Shown piece by piece: positions 12,181-25,064 of a stretch of DNA of 64,000 nucleotides. The notes beneath the pieces were generated by a model. The model saw only the letters and a list, made by a program, of their open reading frames with translations. It was not told where the DNA came from and did no database searches. This stretch comes from Monodelphis domestica (lineage: Eukaryota; Chordata; Mammalia; Didelphimorphia; Didelphidae). The stretch is taken from the NCBI RefSeq assembly GCF_027887165.1, contig NC_077233.1, forward strand, positions 227,502,872 to 227,566,871, in the 5' to 3' direction. Each line of letters opens with the position of its first letter. Position 1 is the first letter of the stretch. Made by a program: the position numbers and the translations under genes.

Positions 12181-12930
12181 CATCTCTTCATTCCATCTCC
12201 CAACTCTGAAAACCTCCCCTCTTCCTAGCTTCTCTATTACTGTTGAGGTTGCCATGATTCTTTTAGTCACTCGGGCTTGCAGCCTTGGCTGAATTCTTCA
12301 GTCTCACCTCCCTACCCCATCTCCAATCAGTTTCTAAGTCCTATCATTTCTGCCTTTGAAACATCTCTCATATACATCCTCCTCCTGATACTGCAGCTTC
12401 CCTGGTGCAGATCTTTATCTACCTCACAGATAGAACATTGAGATAACCTGCTGGTTAATCTTCCTGCTTGACCTCTCTCCAACTCTAAACCTTTATCCAC
12501 TCAACTATCAGACTGATCTTCCTAGAAGGCAACTCTTACTTTATCATATGACATTAACGTCCTTGTTGTTCTTCACATATGATCCTTCATCTTCTAACTA
12601 CCAAACATTTTCATTGGCTAGCCCCAATGCTCTCCCTTCTTCATTCATCTCTGCCTCTTAACTTCTCTGGTTTCCTTCAAGTCTCAACTAATATCCCTTT
12701 TGAAAGAAGCCTTTCCCAGTCAACCTTAATCTTAGTTCCTTACCTTCTTAGACTACCCCAATTTATCCTATAAATTATTTTATTGTAGTTGTTTGCATGT
12801 TTATATCCCCCTTCAGATCTTGAGCTCCCTTAAAAGAAGGGATTTTTGTTGGTTTTACTTTTTAAAAACTTTCTTTGTGTCCCCTGAACATGGTACTGTG
12901 CCTAGCACAAAGTAGGTGCTTAATAAAACG
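12180..12930 (+). repeat. L2 LINE 3' end
   Basis: Pyrimidine-rich sense-strand text of the L2 C-terminal region followed by the classic L2 3' UTR end ('gatcttgagctcccttaaaa', 'tggtactgtgcctagca', 'gtaggtgcttaataaa'). No intact reading frame remains. Confidence 0.75.
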
Positions 12931-13914
12931 CTAATTATCTTACTCCTTTCTTCTAGGCATAGAAGAGATATTCTTATTTTCACTAAAATTAATCCTACCT
13001 TCTCCCCTTGATCCCATTCTTTCCTACATCTCTCAGATGGTGATCTAACAATCATTCCTTCTACTCAAGAGTTTCATCCCATATGCCTAGAAATTTACTT
13101 AAATCTCCTCAGTCCTAATAATGCTTTCCCATGATCCTTCTTCTCCATTTAGATATCAGTCCATCTCTTTTTTCCCCTGCTACTTCTAAAATTCTTAGAG
13201 AAGCTGCCTCCACTTCCTCACTGTCAGTTCTCTTCATTTTCCCTTCAATCATGTATCTTACTACTTTACTGAAATTCCCAATGTCACCTATAACTTCCCA
13301 ATCAAGAAATCAGAAGTCATTCTCCATGTACTCTCTTTAACTTTTGATACTGCCATACTGAATATTCTTTCCTCAGTTTCAGAAACATCCCACTTTCCTG
13401 AATTTCCTCTGACTTATCAGTTTTTTTATCTTTTGCCATAATTTTTTCTTGTACTATTCCTCAAATTTCTGTCCTCGTTTCTTCTGTTTCTTCTCTATAT
13501 ATCCTTCCTCTGTTAGTCACATTTGCTTCCACAGGTTCAACTGCTGTTATTATGAACATTACTTTTAAATTTTTATCTCCAGTTCTGATATTTCCTCTGA
13601 GCTCTAAACCCTTGTCTCCTACCATCCACAAGTTATTTCCTCCTGGTTAGTCTGCCCAGTCTCTCAAATTCAACATAGAAGCCTACACTGATTATCTTTC
13701 TCCCTAACCCCCCTCTTGTTCCTCCTTATGATTTCACTGTTTCTCTCTGAGATCACATTTACCAGAACTCATGTTTGAAGTCCTGAAATTATCTTTGTTG
13801 GGTTTGGTTTTTTTTCATGTCCCATATCACTTATAATCGCCAATTTGTTCCATTTCTAAAACCTTGATCATCTATTCTCTCCTTTCAGGTCCCTCTATCT
13901 CTACCTTAATTAAA

Positions 13915-14165
13915 TGCTGTTGTTGTTGAGTCATTTCAATTGTGTTTGGCTCTTTGTAACTCCATTTTGGGTTTTCATAGCAAAGATATTGGAGCAGTTT
14001 ACCATTTCCTTCGCCATTTCATCTTATAGATAAGGAAACTGAGGCAAATCCAGTTAAATGACTTGCCCAGGGCAACACAGCTAATCCGGTGTATGGATTT
14101 CAACTCAGGTTCCCCTGATTTTAGACCTTGTGCTCTATTGATTATGCCACCTACCCACTCTTTAA
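13915..14165 (-). repeat. MAR1-like SINE, antisense
   Basis: Reverse complement of the full MAR1-type SINE, starting at the tail ('gttgttgttgagtcatttc') through 'ggaaactgaggcaaat' and 'acttgcccagggcaacaca' to the tRNA head. Confidence 0.85.
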
Positions 14166-14195
14166 TACATACATACATATATTTAAATAAAGGCC

Positions 14196-14671
14196 CTCAG
14201 TTCTTTATAGCAGCTTTTTTGTAGTAGAAACTAGAAACTAAAGGAGAGACCTACCAATCGGGGAATGACAGGACAAATTATGGTACATAAATGTAAAGGA
14301 ACACTATTGTACTTTAAGAATGAAGAAGAGAGTGGTTTCAGAGAAACCTAGGGAGATATGTACTGGTACAGAGTGAAGTGAGCACAACTAGGAGAATAAT
14401 TTATATAATAACAAAATCATAAAGACAAATTTAAAAGGCTTAAGAACTTTGATCAATGCAATGATCAGTCACAATTCCAGAGGATTGATAATGATACATG
14501 CTACCCTTCCTCTAATAAAGAAGTGCACACAGAATAAGACATATTTTTGGACATGACCAATGTGGGGATTTGTTCTGCTTGACTATATATTTTGCTAAAA
14601 GATTTTTGTTTTTACTTTCAAATGGGAAGATAAGGATGAATTTTTATTCATTAAAATTTTACAAAGAAAAT
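14196..14671 (+). repeat. L1 3' end flanked by target-site duplication
   Basis: Contains 'cggggaatgacaggacaaat', then 'gagaaacctagggagat' and 'gtgaagtgagca', the end of marsupial L1 ORF2 and its 3' UTR. A near-perfect duplication (aggccctcagt near 14191 and agaccctcagt near 14674) flanks it, showing a 5'-truncated insertion into the L2. Confidence 0.75.
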
Positions 14672-14905
14672 TAAGACCCTCAGTACCTGAACTATTACTA
14701 AAATGGCCTTCTGACTGGTCTTTATACTTCCTCATTCTCCCTTCTCAATCTGTCCTTCATTCCAAGCCCAGAACAATCTTGATAACACCTAACTCTGATT
14801 GCATCACTCCTGCTCAAAAATTTTCAGTAGTTCCTTATTGCCTGCAGTAATTTTCAAACTGTTTTGTTTGATATTCAAAGGCTTCTACAACCGGGTTCCT
14901 CCCCA

Positions 14906-15140
14906 CCTGTTGTTTAGTCCTTTGAATCATGTCTGACTCTTCATGACTTCATTTGGGATTTTCTTGGCAGAGATATTGGAGTGGTTTGCCATTTCCTTCT
15001 CCAGCTCACTTTGCAGATGAGGAAACTGAGACCAACAGGGTGAAATGATTTGCTCAAAGTTGCTTAGCTAGTAAATGTCTGAACTGAGCACGATGAACCA
15101 TCCAGCTTTTAGGCAGGATACTGTGCCACCTCACTGCCTT
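14906..15140 (-). repeat. MAR1-like SINE, antisense
   Basis: Same family and orientation as 13915-14165: 'catgtctgactcttcatgac', 'ggagtggtttgccatttcc', 'gaggaaactgagacc', and a diverged head ending 'tgccacctcactgcc'. Confidence 0.85.
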
Positions 15141-15224
15141 CCCCCCTCTTATCTGTTCTCAGTTCAGTTTGAGAAAAGTTAATTACATCAGATTAGTAGG
15201 ACAGAGGCAAGAGAGAAGTGAATA

Positions 15225-15500
15225 AGCATTTACATAGATAACATCCCCTGTGCCAGCCATTGTACTAAGCAGTTTTACAAACATATCTCATTTGATCTTT
15301 GCAGCAATTCTACCAGGTAGGTTAGAGTTAGAGGATTTAGGTTTAAATCATGGCCCAATAATTGCTACCTGAATAATCTTCAAGCCACTTCAATAATAGC
15401 CAGCATTTATGTAGTGCTTTAAAATTTGTAAAGCACTTTATATGGGTTACCTCCACTGTGATCCTCAGTTTGCTCATTTCCAAAATAAGGGATTTAGACT
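15225..15500 (+). repeat. MIR-type fragments
   Basis: Two stretches resemble MIR core and tail ('ccattgtactaagcag', 'atctcatttgatctttgca', and 'tttgtaaagcactttatatg'). Boundaries are unclear. Confidence 0.55.
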
Positions 15501-15669
15501 ACATCAAGGGTTCTTAATTTTTGCTTTGCAAACAGAACTTTTTGCCAGTTTGGGGTGAAATCTATAGGTTTTTGCCCAGAAGAATGTTTTTAAATGCATA
15601 AAACAAAATATGCAGGATTATAAAGAAAACTACATTGAAATACAATTATTAAACTTTTAAAAAGTCAAT

Positions 15670-15870
15670 AAATGCCAGAGGCAGCTCGGTGGATAGAGTG
15701 CCATGCTTTAGAGACAGGAGGTCCTTGATTCAAATTTGACTTCAGACACTTCCTAGCTATGTGTCTCTGGGCAAGTCACTTAACCATAATTGCCTCCCCC
15801 TTACCACTCTTCTGCTTGGAATTGATATTTGTATTGATTCTAAGACAGAAAGTAAGAGGTTTCTTTTGTG
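15670..15870 (+). repeat. WALLSI-like tRNA SINE
   Basis: Order of head 'gcagctcggtggatagag', B-box 'gattcaaatttg', core 'gggcaagtcacttaacca', 'taccactcttctgcttgg' and tail 'gtattgattctaagacag' identifies this marsupial SINE. Confidence 0.85.
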
Positions 15871-16069
15871 TTGTCCTTGTTGTTGTTGTTTTTAAATTAG
15901 TGATCCCCAGGAAAAGATTCCTTAGTCACTAGACAATCACTAAGGTGCCAGTCCAAGCATTTATTAAATGCCTACTATGTGCCCACCACCCTGCTAAGTG
16001 TTTTAATAAATATTATTTTTTTTCCTCACAGATACTGGGGAAACTTTTTTAATAGTTAAATAAATATGG

Positions 16070-16460
16070 ACTATTCCTCATCTTTTCTTGTACTTGTCTT
16101 CAGCCAAGTTCCTGAATATGTCCTGAGCCTTGTTATTACTATACCTCTCCTCAGGCTATTCCCTGAGTCTCAAATGCCTTCCTTCTCCCTCCCCAAACCT
16201 GTTGTGTTTCTGTCCATCCTGTAAGTCCCACCTCAGCTGCCATCTCTTCTATGAAGTCTTCCCTGATTCTTACCACCCTCTTTCTCACTACATAGCTCTT
16301 GTTTTTGCAGCTCTCAAATATGCGCCCAGGGATATTGCACATAATAAAATATCTCTTGGTATTTTATTCTTCTAGACTGTAAGCTCCACAGGCTGTCCCT
16401 TATCTAAACTTTGGACTCTCCCAACACCAAGCACAATACTTGGTACACTGGCCTTCATAC
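16070..16460 (+). repeat. L2/CR1-type LINE 3' end
   Basis: Sense-strand text 'gaagtcttccctgattctta', 'agactgtaagctccacagg' and 'aacaccaagcacaatact' follows the L2 3' end. Short frames here are not genes. Confidence 0.65.
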
Positions 16461-16854
16461 ATAATGCTTGACATTAATGGGTGGGGTTTTTTTTACCTAA
16501 TTTTCTGTGGCTGATTCTATTTTTTTTTTAAACAGGCTTCCATATCCTTTTCTGTATTGTCTAAGTTAAGTTCCATTTATACTTGTCATTATGTTACATT
16601 AATGCTGCTTGTTAAATTTAAGGCTTCTTGGATGATAGATCAATTTGTTGAGATAATTTAATGTGTGGTGCTAAAAATAAAGGACATGATGCTAAAAAAG
16701 ATAGGAATAAGAATATTTGATTAGAGTTACTATTTAAAAAAAACACTGAGCTTACTCAATGTAATCATTATGGTCGAGATTTTTAAAGGCTAATCTAATA
16801 CATATAGTGAAACTTTTGAAAACATTTTTGAGCTTTTCACTATTCATTTTTTTA

Positions 16855-17015
16855 AACCACTACTTTCTGTCTTAGGATCAATACTAAATATTGGCTAGGC
16901 AATTGGGGATTAAATGACTTACCCAGGGTCACACAACTGGGAACTAGATTTGAACCAAGGACCTCCCATCTCCTAGCCTGGCTGTCTATCCACTGAGATG
17001 CCTAGCTGCCTCTCA
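16855..17015 (-). repeat. WALLSI-like SINE, antisense
   Basis: Reverse complement of the family: 'actttctgtcttaggatc', 'ggcaattggggattaaatga', 'acccagggtcacacaact', 'gatttgaaccaaggacct', ending at the tRNA head near 17010. Confidence 0.8.
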
Positions 17016-17329
17016 CAAATCAAACAATAAGCAAAATAGATTTCCTGATGCTTATATTTTAAGTGAAGGACTTAGAGTTTTTATCCTAAGTATCAAAACC
17101 ACCTCTCTTTAAAAATAGTTAATAATGAAACTGGTAACCTTTTCCACACATTGTTTTGTATTAAGTAAGTGGTTTTGGAAAGCTATGAACTAGCAGATTA
17201 TCTTAGATCAGTAAGACATCTTTTTTTCCCCTCTTTTTTGTCTTATACAGTCCTTTTTGATTTTGTTTGGAGAAGATGGTATAGACCTGTAATTTCATTG
17301 GTACAGATGATTCTTAGTGAGGAAATTTC

Positions 17330-17512
17330 CTGTAGAAATGTAGGTTAGTGACTGCTCTGGAATTTATAAACTTACAGAATGCTGCTTGGTGGCATTTGAG
17401 ATTAAATAATCTGCTCAGGACCATGCAGCCAATATGTGTTAGAGGAAGGACTTGATCACAGGTCTTCTGGACCATGAAGTCTGTTCTCCAAAGCACCATG
17501 CAGCTTCTCCTT
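17330..17512 (+). repeat. MIR-like fragment
   Basis: 'ttaaataatctgctcagga' and 'gatcacaggtcttctgg' follow the MIR 3' half. Diverged. Confidence 0.5.
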
Positions 17513-17539
17513 ATCATCTATGTTATCTAGGCTCAAAAC

Positions 17540-18250
17540 CTTGGAATCATCCCATACTCCTCATTCTAATCAGTTGACAAACTGTTGTTTTGTTTTGTTT
17601 TTTGAAATAAATGTTTAGACGATGATGAATACTACTACTACAATATCACTCACTTTCCTACTTCCTAGAGTCTCTGAGCTCCATTCTTTCCCATACTGCC
17701 ATACTCCATTAATTTTCTCAATGTGCAAATCCAATTATCGTTCCTCAGCTCAAACCCATCATAGTTCTTAAATACAATATTGCAATCCTTTGCCTGACAC
17801 TCAAGACTCCAACATACCTTTTCAGTCTCATCTTAAATTATATCCTGTTAATGTACTCTATACTCCTGCAAATACTGTAAGGTCACTTCGTGGCTGCCCA
17901 AATTCCTCCTATTCTATTCTGTATCTGCATTCATATCATCCAATTTATCTAAAATTCACAAAACCCTATTTCCCACCCACCCCCAACACCATTACCTTTT
18001 CTCCTGTAATCCCCACCAATCTCTGTTAAATTTTTCCTTATTCTTTAAGACCCAACTTAGGTACGACTTCCTTAATGAAGCCCTCTTTAATCTTCCCTTT
18101 CCACTCAAAAGTCAAAAGTGATTTTTTCCCCCTTTTGAATCTCTCATAACATTTTTTCTCACTCTATCTCTCATTTATATCCTAATTTGTATTGTTATTT
18201 TATCCTTTTCTTGTTTCCTTTTGTTTGAGACCCTAAATCAATGCTACAAA
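17540..18250 (+). repeat. L2 LINE 3' region
   Basis: Sense L2 text ('aagactccaacataccttt', 'cccaacttaggtacgactt', 'ttaatgaagccctcttta'). No intact frame. Confidence 0.65.
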
Positions 18251-18867
18251 TGCAGAAATTTAAATAGACTGTGAAAAAAACTACTGGGAAATTTTTTTAA
18301 TCTGTAGAATTAAGGAAGAATATTTGTCACTTATACATAACTTGTCCTTCTCAAATGAAGTCCAAGATCTAAATGAAACAGTACCACCAAATTATTGCCT
18401 AAGTAAAAAACTAGTGTAGCCCTGACATCCTTACAAGTCTGAAAGTTGCTAACTGCCAAGAGCAAAAATACCCAATTTTTACCATTTGAAAGCTTTTTTG
18501 GCACTGGCCCATAACTATGGGCCTATGGATTATGAACCAGTATAATTTTATGCCTTTAAGCTCCAGGTTAAAAAAAAAATTAATGATCTTACCCTATAAC
18601 CAAATGTAAAACCTTTTTTCTAGTATTTAAAATAGAATCACATTTTGCAACCCAGTAGTGAAATTGGATCCTTTCAACTGCCGTTGCATTTTCTTTGATT
18701 CGGTTGCTTTATTTTTAATGTTTTATTGATGCTTTTCTCCATCAGTGTCACTTCCCTATAACCCTCCTATAACCTCCTTCCTCCCCCCCCCCCAGCCTTC
18801 CTCTGTAACAAAGAAACACAATTAAGCAAAAATAAATTGGTACATTGATTCAGACTGATAGAGGATG

Positions 18868-19475
18868 CTTCATTCTACATGTGGTGTCTTCCACCTCTCT
18901 ACTGTTGGATCAAATATGAAATCCTCTAATTGGCCTTCAAAGCCCTTCATAATCTACCCCTTCCTATCTTTCAAACCTTCTTATACCATATCCCCATCTA
19001 TTTGTTCCACTGACACTGGCCCCCTTGCTGTTCCTCAAATAACATTCATTTCCTAAATTTGGGTATTTTCCCTGGCTGGCTTTTTCCCATGCTTTGAATT
19101 CTCTCCCCTTACTTCTGTCTCCCTGCTTCCCTGGATTTCTAGTGCCTTCCCTCTGAGACTTTATCCAACTTACCCTGTATATATCCTGATTATACATAGT
19201 TACTTACATGTTGTCTCCATTACAATGTGAACTACTTGAGAGCAGGAACTAGAGATGCTTTGTCTTATGCAAGGAATAGCAAGGAAGCCATTGTTACTAG
19301 ACTGAAGAATTCAGTGGGATAGGTAAAGTGTAAGAACTCTGGAACAGTAGAAGGGCGTCAAGCTATTTATTATTTGGTTTATTTGTTTTTTCCCTTTCTT
19401 TGTATCCACAGAGTCTTGCACAGGGCCTGACATGTAATAAATTCTTAAGAAATGTTTACTTTCTTGACTGCTTCA
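18868..19475 (+). repeat. L2/CR1-like LINE 3' end
   Basis: 'ggccttcaaagcccttcata', 'ttgagagcaggaactagag' and 'cacagggcctgacatgtaat' match the order of an L2-class 3' end, with about 100 bp of unexplained sequence inside. Confidence 0.6.
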
Positions 19476-19969
19476 TCAGTATTGTAGAATCTGGACTGGA
19501 TATTGCATTGATCTGAGTTAATTCACTTATTTTGTTCAATGTTCATTAATTCTGGAGTTAGCAGAGCTAGAACCCAGTTCTTTTGTAGCAAATAAAACAT
19601 CCACATTATTTATCTTCCTAGTGGATAGGAAATGGCTATCCTTAACAGGGGTCAAACATTCTTTCCTTTATGTTTGGCAAATAGGATGTCTAGTGTATTT
19701 TGTTTTCACTATATAGCCCAAGCCTCAGAAAATCTCCTATTGCTTTGACAAGTAAGAAGTGGGGAATTTGATACTTTGGTACTAAATTTTTCAAAATCTA
19801 TTTAGTCTTGAAACATTTGGGGAGTCATTTTATTGTGAATAGATATGACAGCATAGACTACCTCTTTCTCTAACCACAGTGACTCCCTGAAAGATCTAGT
19901 TTAGTATTGGCTTAGCAATTTTTGGTAAGAGAATCTAAGCTGTCCTAGAATAAAACCAAACTAGATTGC

Positions 19970-20212
19970 TCCTTGTTTCTCACCTGGCTGCACTACTTTG
20001 GGACTTCTCTAACTTTTCCACCAGGCACTGGAGTCAGGTACCTCCCCACCCTTTGCCCTTTCCCAACTTTTCTACTTCCTTTTATGCAATATCTTCCTCC
20101 ATTATGTAAACTCCTTGGGGGCAAGGACTGTCTTTTTTCATATTTGTGTCCCTAGCACTTAGCACAATCCCTTGCAGAAAGTAGAAGTTTAATAAATATT
20201 TACTGACTGAGT
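19970..20212 (+). repeat. Short L2/MIR-type tail
   Basis: 'ccttgggggcaaggactg' and 'tagcacttagcacaatccc' then a tactgactgag end. This is the standard tail of an old LINE or SINE. Confidence 0.55.
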
Positions 20213-20339
20213 AACTACTTCTGAGAGCTCCAATCTATTCCAGAGGAACTCTAAACTGCCAAATCCTTCCAGGACTGTCTTGGACCATTCCAATTGCCCT
20301 CAAAATGGGAAAGAGTATCAATAGGCACAGCATAATTTT

Positions 20340-20838
20340 AGAATGTATACAACATCATAAAAACCTCACAACCAGATGTAGAAAATTAGAAATATTAAAT
20401 ATTTGCTTTTCGGACCATAATACAATAAGAATTATACTCAACAAAGGGTAGCAGAAAGACTATAAAAATTAATTGGAAACAAATCTTATCCTAAAGAACA
20501 AATGGGTCAAAGAACAAATCATAGAAACAATCAACAATTTCATTAAGTAAAATAACAGTGAGGAGACAACACATCAAAATTTATGGGATGCAGCCAATTC
20601 AGTACTTAGGGGGAAATTCTATCTCTAAATGCCTCAATAAAATAAAGAGCAAATCAATAAATTGTGTATACAACAACAAAAAAAAACTAGAAAAAGAACA
20701 AATTTAAAATTGCCAGTGAAACACGAAATTGGAAATCTCAAAAACCTAGGGAGAGAGTAATAAAACTGAAAGTAAGAAAACATTTAACTAATAAATCAGA
20801 CAAGGAGTTGGTTTTATGAAGAAAAAAATAGTTAAATA
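20340..20838 (+). repeat. L1 ORF2 fragment, sense
   Basis: The text around 'gcagccaattcagtacttag' then 'ggggaaattctatctctaaa' is the marsupial version of the L1 ORF2 linker between endonuclease and reverse transcriptase, followed by the 'gacaaggagttggttttatg' segment. Frames are broken. It is joined directly to an inverted L1 piece. Confidence 0.7.
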
Positions 20839-21545
20839 TTCCCCTAATTTGTTCATGAGGTCACCCCTTTATTTCTAGATGAAATATCCATTTTGACATA
20901 ATCCTGGTGAATGATGTGAGATGTTGGTCCCTGTCTAATTTCTGCCATACTGCTTTCCAGATTTCCAAAAAGTTTTTGTCAAATAGTGAGTTCTTTCTTC
21001 AAAAGCTTGGATATTTGGGTTTATCAAACATTAAATTGCTACAAACATTAACTGCCATTGAGCCACCATTCTATTTCATAGCCAGTACCAGATCATTTTG
21101 ATGATTATCATTTTATAGTAGAGTTTGAGGTTTGGTATGGCCAGTCCTACTACCTTTCTTTTTCTTTCATTAATTTCTTTGATATTCTTGGTCTTTTGTT
21201 CTTCTAAATGAACTCTTGTTTTTTTTTTTTATAGTTCTATGAAATAATTTTTGGGTAGTTTGATTGGTATGGCACTGAAAAAGTAATTTAGGCAGGGCTG
21301 TCATTTTCATTATATTGGCTTGCCTATCTATAAGCAATCAATGCTTTTCCAATTGTTTAGGTTTGACTTTGTGTGGAGTGTTTTGCGATTGTGTTCATAT
21401 AATTGCTGGGTTTATTTTGGTAGGTATACCACCAGGTATTTTATATTGTCTAGAACTATTTTGAATGTAATTTCCTTTTCTATCTCCTGCTATTGTGCTT
21501 TGTTAGTAAATAGAAATGCTGGTGATTCATGTGGGTTTATTTTGG
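20839..21545 (-). repeat. L1 ORF2 C-terminal half, inverted
   Basis: This segment reads as L1 only on the minus strand: the reverse complement of 'gtcaaatagtgagttctt' and of 'ggcttgcctatctataagc' match L1 ORF2 downstream of the reverse transcriptase. It is flanked on both sides by sense L1. Confidence 0.7.
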
Positions 21546-22420
21546 ATACGGGAAGAATTTTTGACCAAATAAGACATAGAAAATATTATGAAAAATGAAA
21601 TTGATAGCTTCAATAATACTTAATTAAAAACTTTTGTGCAAACAAACCCAATGCAACCAAGATTAGAAGATAAATAACAAATTTGGGGGGTAAATTATAG
21701 CTTATATCTCTAACAAGAACCTCATTTCTCAAATATATAGAGAATTGAATCAACTTTTTAAGAGTACAAAGCATCCAATTGAAAAATTGTCAGAGGATAT
21801 GAGCAGGCAGTGTCAGAGGACGAAATTAAAACTATCCATAATCATATAAAAATGCTCTAAATCATTATTGATTAGAAAAATGTAAATTAAAACAACTCTC
21901 AGATACCACCTCATACCTATCAAATTGGCTAACATGCCCAAAAAGGAAAATGATAAATATTGGAAGGGGTGTGAGAAAATTAGGACAAACAGGATGAGTT
22001 CAGAAAAACCTTAGAAAAAATTATCTGAACTGATTCAATGAGCAGAACCAGGAAAACAATGTATACAGTAACAGAAATATTATACAATGATCAACTGTGA
22101 AGGACTAAACCATGCTGAAAATGCTATCCACAACCAAAGAAGTTAGTCTTGAATGCAGATCAAAGCTTGCCATTTTCCACTTTATTTCCTTTATGAGATT
22201 CTTATTGTACAAATAATAAGCATTTCTATCATGACATGAACAATAATAGGGAAATATGTAAATGTGTGAAAGTATAGCTATAACCTATATGAGCCTATTT
22301 ATTGCCTCAGGAAAGGCGAGAGGACAGAGATGGAAAAAATCTGAATCATAACATTTCAGAAAACAATTATCTAAAATTGTTTTACATAAACTGAAAAGAT
22401 AAAAAATAATTTAAAAATAT
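21546..22420 (+). repeat. L1 ORF2 end and 3' UTR, sense
   Basis: Continues from the point where the inverted piece stops: 'acttttgtgcaaacaaacc', 'gtaaattaaaacaactctc', 'accacctcatacctatc', then the L1 tail 'gagcagaaccaggaaaaca'. Ends in A-rich DNA. Confidence 0.75.
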
Positions 22421-22439
22421 AAAAAGTAACAAAGAGCAT

Positions 22440-24050
22440 AGGCAGCATATCTCCTCTTTGATACTGAACGGATGTTGTTCAGGATCATGATTTTGAGATA
22501 TGGACGAGGCAACAGTTTCTGATAAAACTTCCAGAGCTGATGCCAGAACAACTGATTCTTTTGATTACAACAATTTTCCTCCACCACTATCCAGCAATAG
22601 TATCCTCAATTTTATCAGAGAAGTATTTTTCAAAAAAATAAGCCAACATATGGGCCAGTCATGTCTGACATTATTTCCCTTAACATTTACCACCAAGTCC
22701 TCTTCCCCATTGTGGCCTTCCTGCATTGAAAGGAGGAGAAACTTTTGCCATAAAATAATTTCTTAATAATCAGAAAACCCTATATGTAGCAGAAAAAAAT
22801 TAAATGTTCAAGAGGACATTCAGGGCAGTAAGAAAATTCTATTCTTTGTCTACAACTGAGAATTTTTCATGAAAACTTACTAAGAATCTGACACCATATT
22901 TTTACCTTGAAACCAGGTCTCTTTTTCCTGAGAATATCTATTAAAATAGCTTCAAACTTGACAGTCTGGCTAGTGGATTTGTAGTTTATTAATGGCCTGT
23001 TTTCAAATAATAGGAAAAATCAACAAAATGTTGAGTATGGATGCTTTTTTAATTTTCTGGGATGATTCTAGTGTTCATAAAGGGAAACATATCACTAATT
23101 TCTTTGGATGATTTAAGTTTTTCTGTAGATTTTTTATTTCTATAAATATGTATGTATCCCATGTTCCTTAGTGGCCCGGGAAGTAAAAAATCCATATTTG
23201 GAACTTTACACAGAAAAGGGAAATATCTAATCAAATACACAAGGCAGAATCTAAGAAAATGACCTCATGGAAAAACAGTTGTGGTGTTCCATAATCTTTA
23301 GGGAGAACTCTTAACATTTCTCTTTGGCCTCTTATGGTTCACTTGGTAGAAGCTGAGTCTAGTGATTATGGATTGGAGAGTTATTAATATGATCTAATGA
23401 AGCTAGAGGCAGTGGCCTTGTTGCTACATACTTAATTTTCTTGCCTAATTGGCCCACTGGGCCATAGGATATGTCAGCAGTGCTTTCAAATGTGTTAGCT
23501 AAGATAAAGAACAGCCAAATATAGCTGACTTATCTGTGAAGCTATACATCTCTAGGATGATCCAGATACATTATTTTTAAATGGTACTGATATGTGCAAT
23601 GTCATATAGCATTGTGCACTCAATGTAAACCATGATTTAAATGATGAAAAGGCACCAATGATGACATTAATTTGTGGTGTAAGTGAATGCTAAAAATGAA
23701 ATCATCAATTTGATTCTTGAGAAGATTAATTTTTTTCCAAACTCTTTAGAGAGATTATCAATCAAATGCATTTTTGAAAGCTAATACACAAAAGTTAGTG
23801 ATCACACTGTTTTAAGAAAGTTGTTTCTCCTATCTGTCTAAATAAGAATGGCCTTGCCTGAAAGAAAATAGAAAATTCATTGTGTTCTTTAAAGAACTCT
23901 AATCCTGTATTTATCATATTTTTAAAAGGAAATAAAAGTGTTCTCTTTCAGAATGAGAAATAAGATTATTTGGCAGTAAAAATGTCAATTTAAACAGCCT
24001 TCCAATGAAAAAGGAAATATTTCAAGCAAACTAGGAATAATAGTTTATCT
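22440..24050. other. Unique intron DNA
   Basis: No repeat family or exon recognised. An 88-codon open frame at 22500-22766 begins MDEATVSDKTSRADARTTDS and has an unremarkable, partly proline- and serine-rich composition; I cannot link it to a family and see no splice or promoter context supporting it. Confidence 0.4.
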
Positions 24051-24054
24051 TTAT

Positions 24055-24240
24055 TTAGCATCTGAAGATTTACCAGGCACTTGTTCTCCATAGTAACTTT
24101 ATAAGGTATAGGTAGTTCATATCATTTCCATTGTATGCATAAGGAAACCTGAGGCTAAGAAAAGGTAACTTGCTGAAATAGACATGGTCAGCAAATCAGT
24201 CAGTTTAGGACTCTTTTCTCTGTAACATTTATCCTTCATT
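24055..24240 (+). repeat. MIR element
   Basis: 'ccaggcacttgttctccat', 'aactttataaggtatagg', 'cataaggaaacctgaggc' follow MIR order. Confidence 0.6.
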
Positions 24241-25064
24241 TGTATACTACTTTCATCTTTTTTTAAGTATATCATCTGAACAGTAAGCCTATAAAGTAGA
24301 TTCTAACAAATTACATTGAGGTTTTTGAGGATTTTTAAAAAACCCTTACCTTCTGTCTTGGAATTCTTTCTGTTATCTTCTGAATCAATTTGTGTACTTG
24401 AGAATTTTTTGTTGCACCTGTTGAATTTTACAATCTTATTGATATTTTGGCATGTTAGAAACTTTTCATATTACCTCATTTGATGTTTTATAAGCATCCT
24501 CTAAAGTAGGTAGAATAAGTTATAAAAAGATCTAATTTTACAGATGGCAAAGTCTCAATCCCTATATGACCATTGAAAGGTCTCTAAGATCTGACTCTAG
24601 ATACTATGGTATCAAATACATATTAGAGATAGTTCATTAACATATTGTTATTCAAAAGACATGATAGTTCAGATTGGTGGATAATCAAAAATCATATTTT
24701 GCTTTGGAATATATTTTAACTTTTACATATTTATATGGACATTTCTAATTTTAAAATTCAAAAACTTTAGCTTAAATTATTTTGTTTGTCTTCTTTATCA
24801 AATTCTAATTTTTCCATGTTCCCCATTCCATGTTGCAGAGATCACATTGCAGGGGGGAAAGGGTGTTTACAAGTAGTGTTTCCCTTCATAACTTTACTAT
24901 CTAATACCTCAATTAAAGGAAAGTGAAATAAAGAAAATAGATTATATCAACATGCCGCAATGGAGGTGCAATGAAAAAGTTGTCCTGTTTTTTGAAGAGA
25001 ATCAGTGGCATAACCAGTGATGTCTTAACATGCTTGTGAATTGGATTTAAGTGAGGCAGAGTCC

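Larger units (their letters stand above)
12950..14905 (+). repeat. L2 LINE (ORF2 3' region) broken by a SINE and an L1
   Basis: Diverged sense L2 sequence at about 12950-13900 and again at 14684-14905 ('gattgcatcactcctgctc', 'ttattgcctgcag'). A MAR1-like SINE (13915-14165) and an L1 3' end (14196-14671) lie between. The right part is cut off by another SINE at 14906. Confidence 0.65.

Noticed and set aside
22500..22766. 88-codon open frame starting MDEATVSDK
   Set aside because: No homologue recalled, no splice or promoter signals. Kept only as a note within the unique DNA entry.
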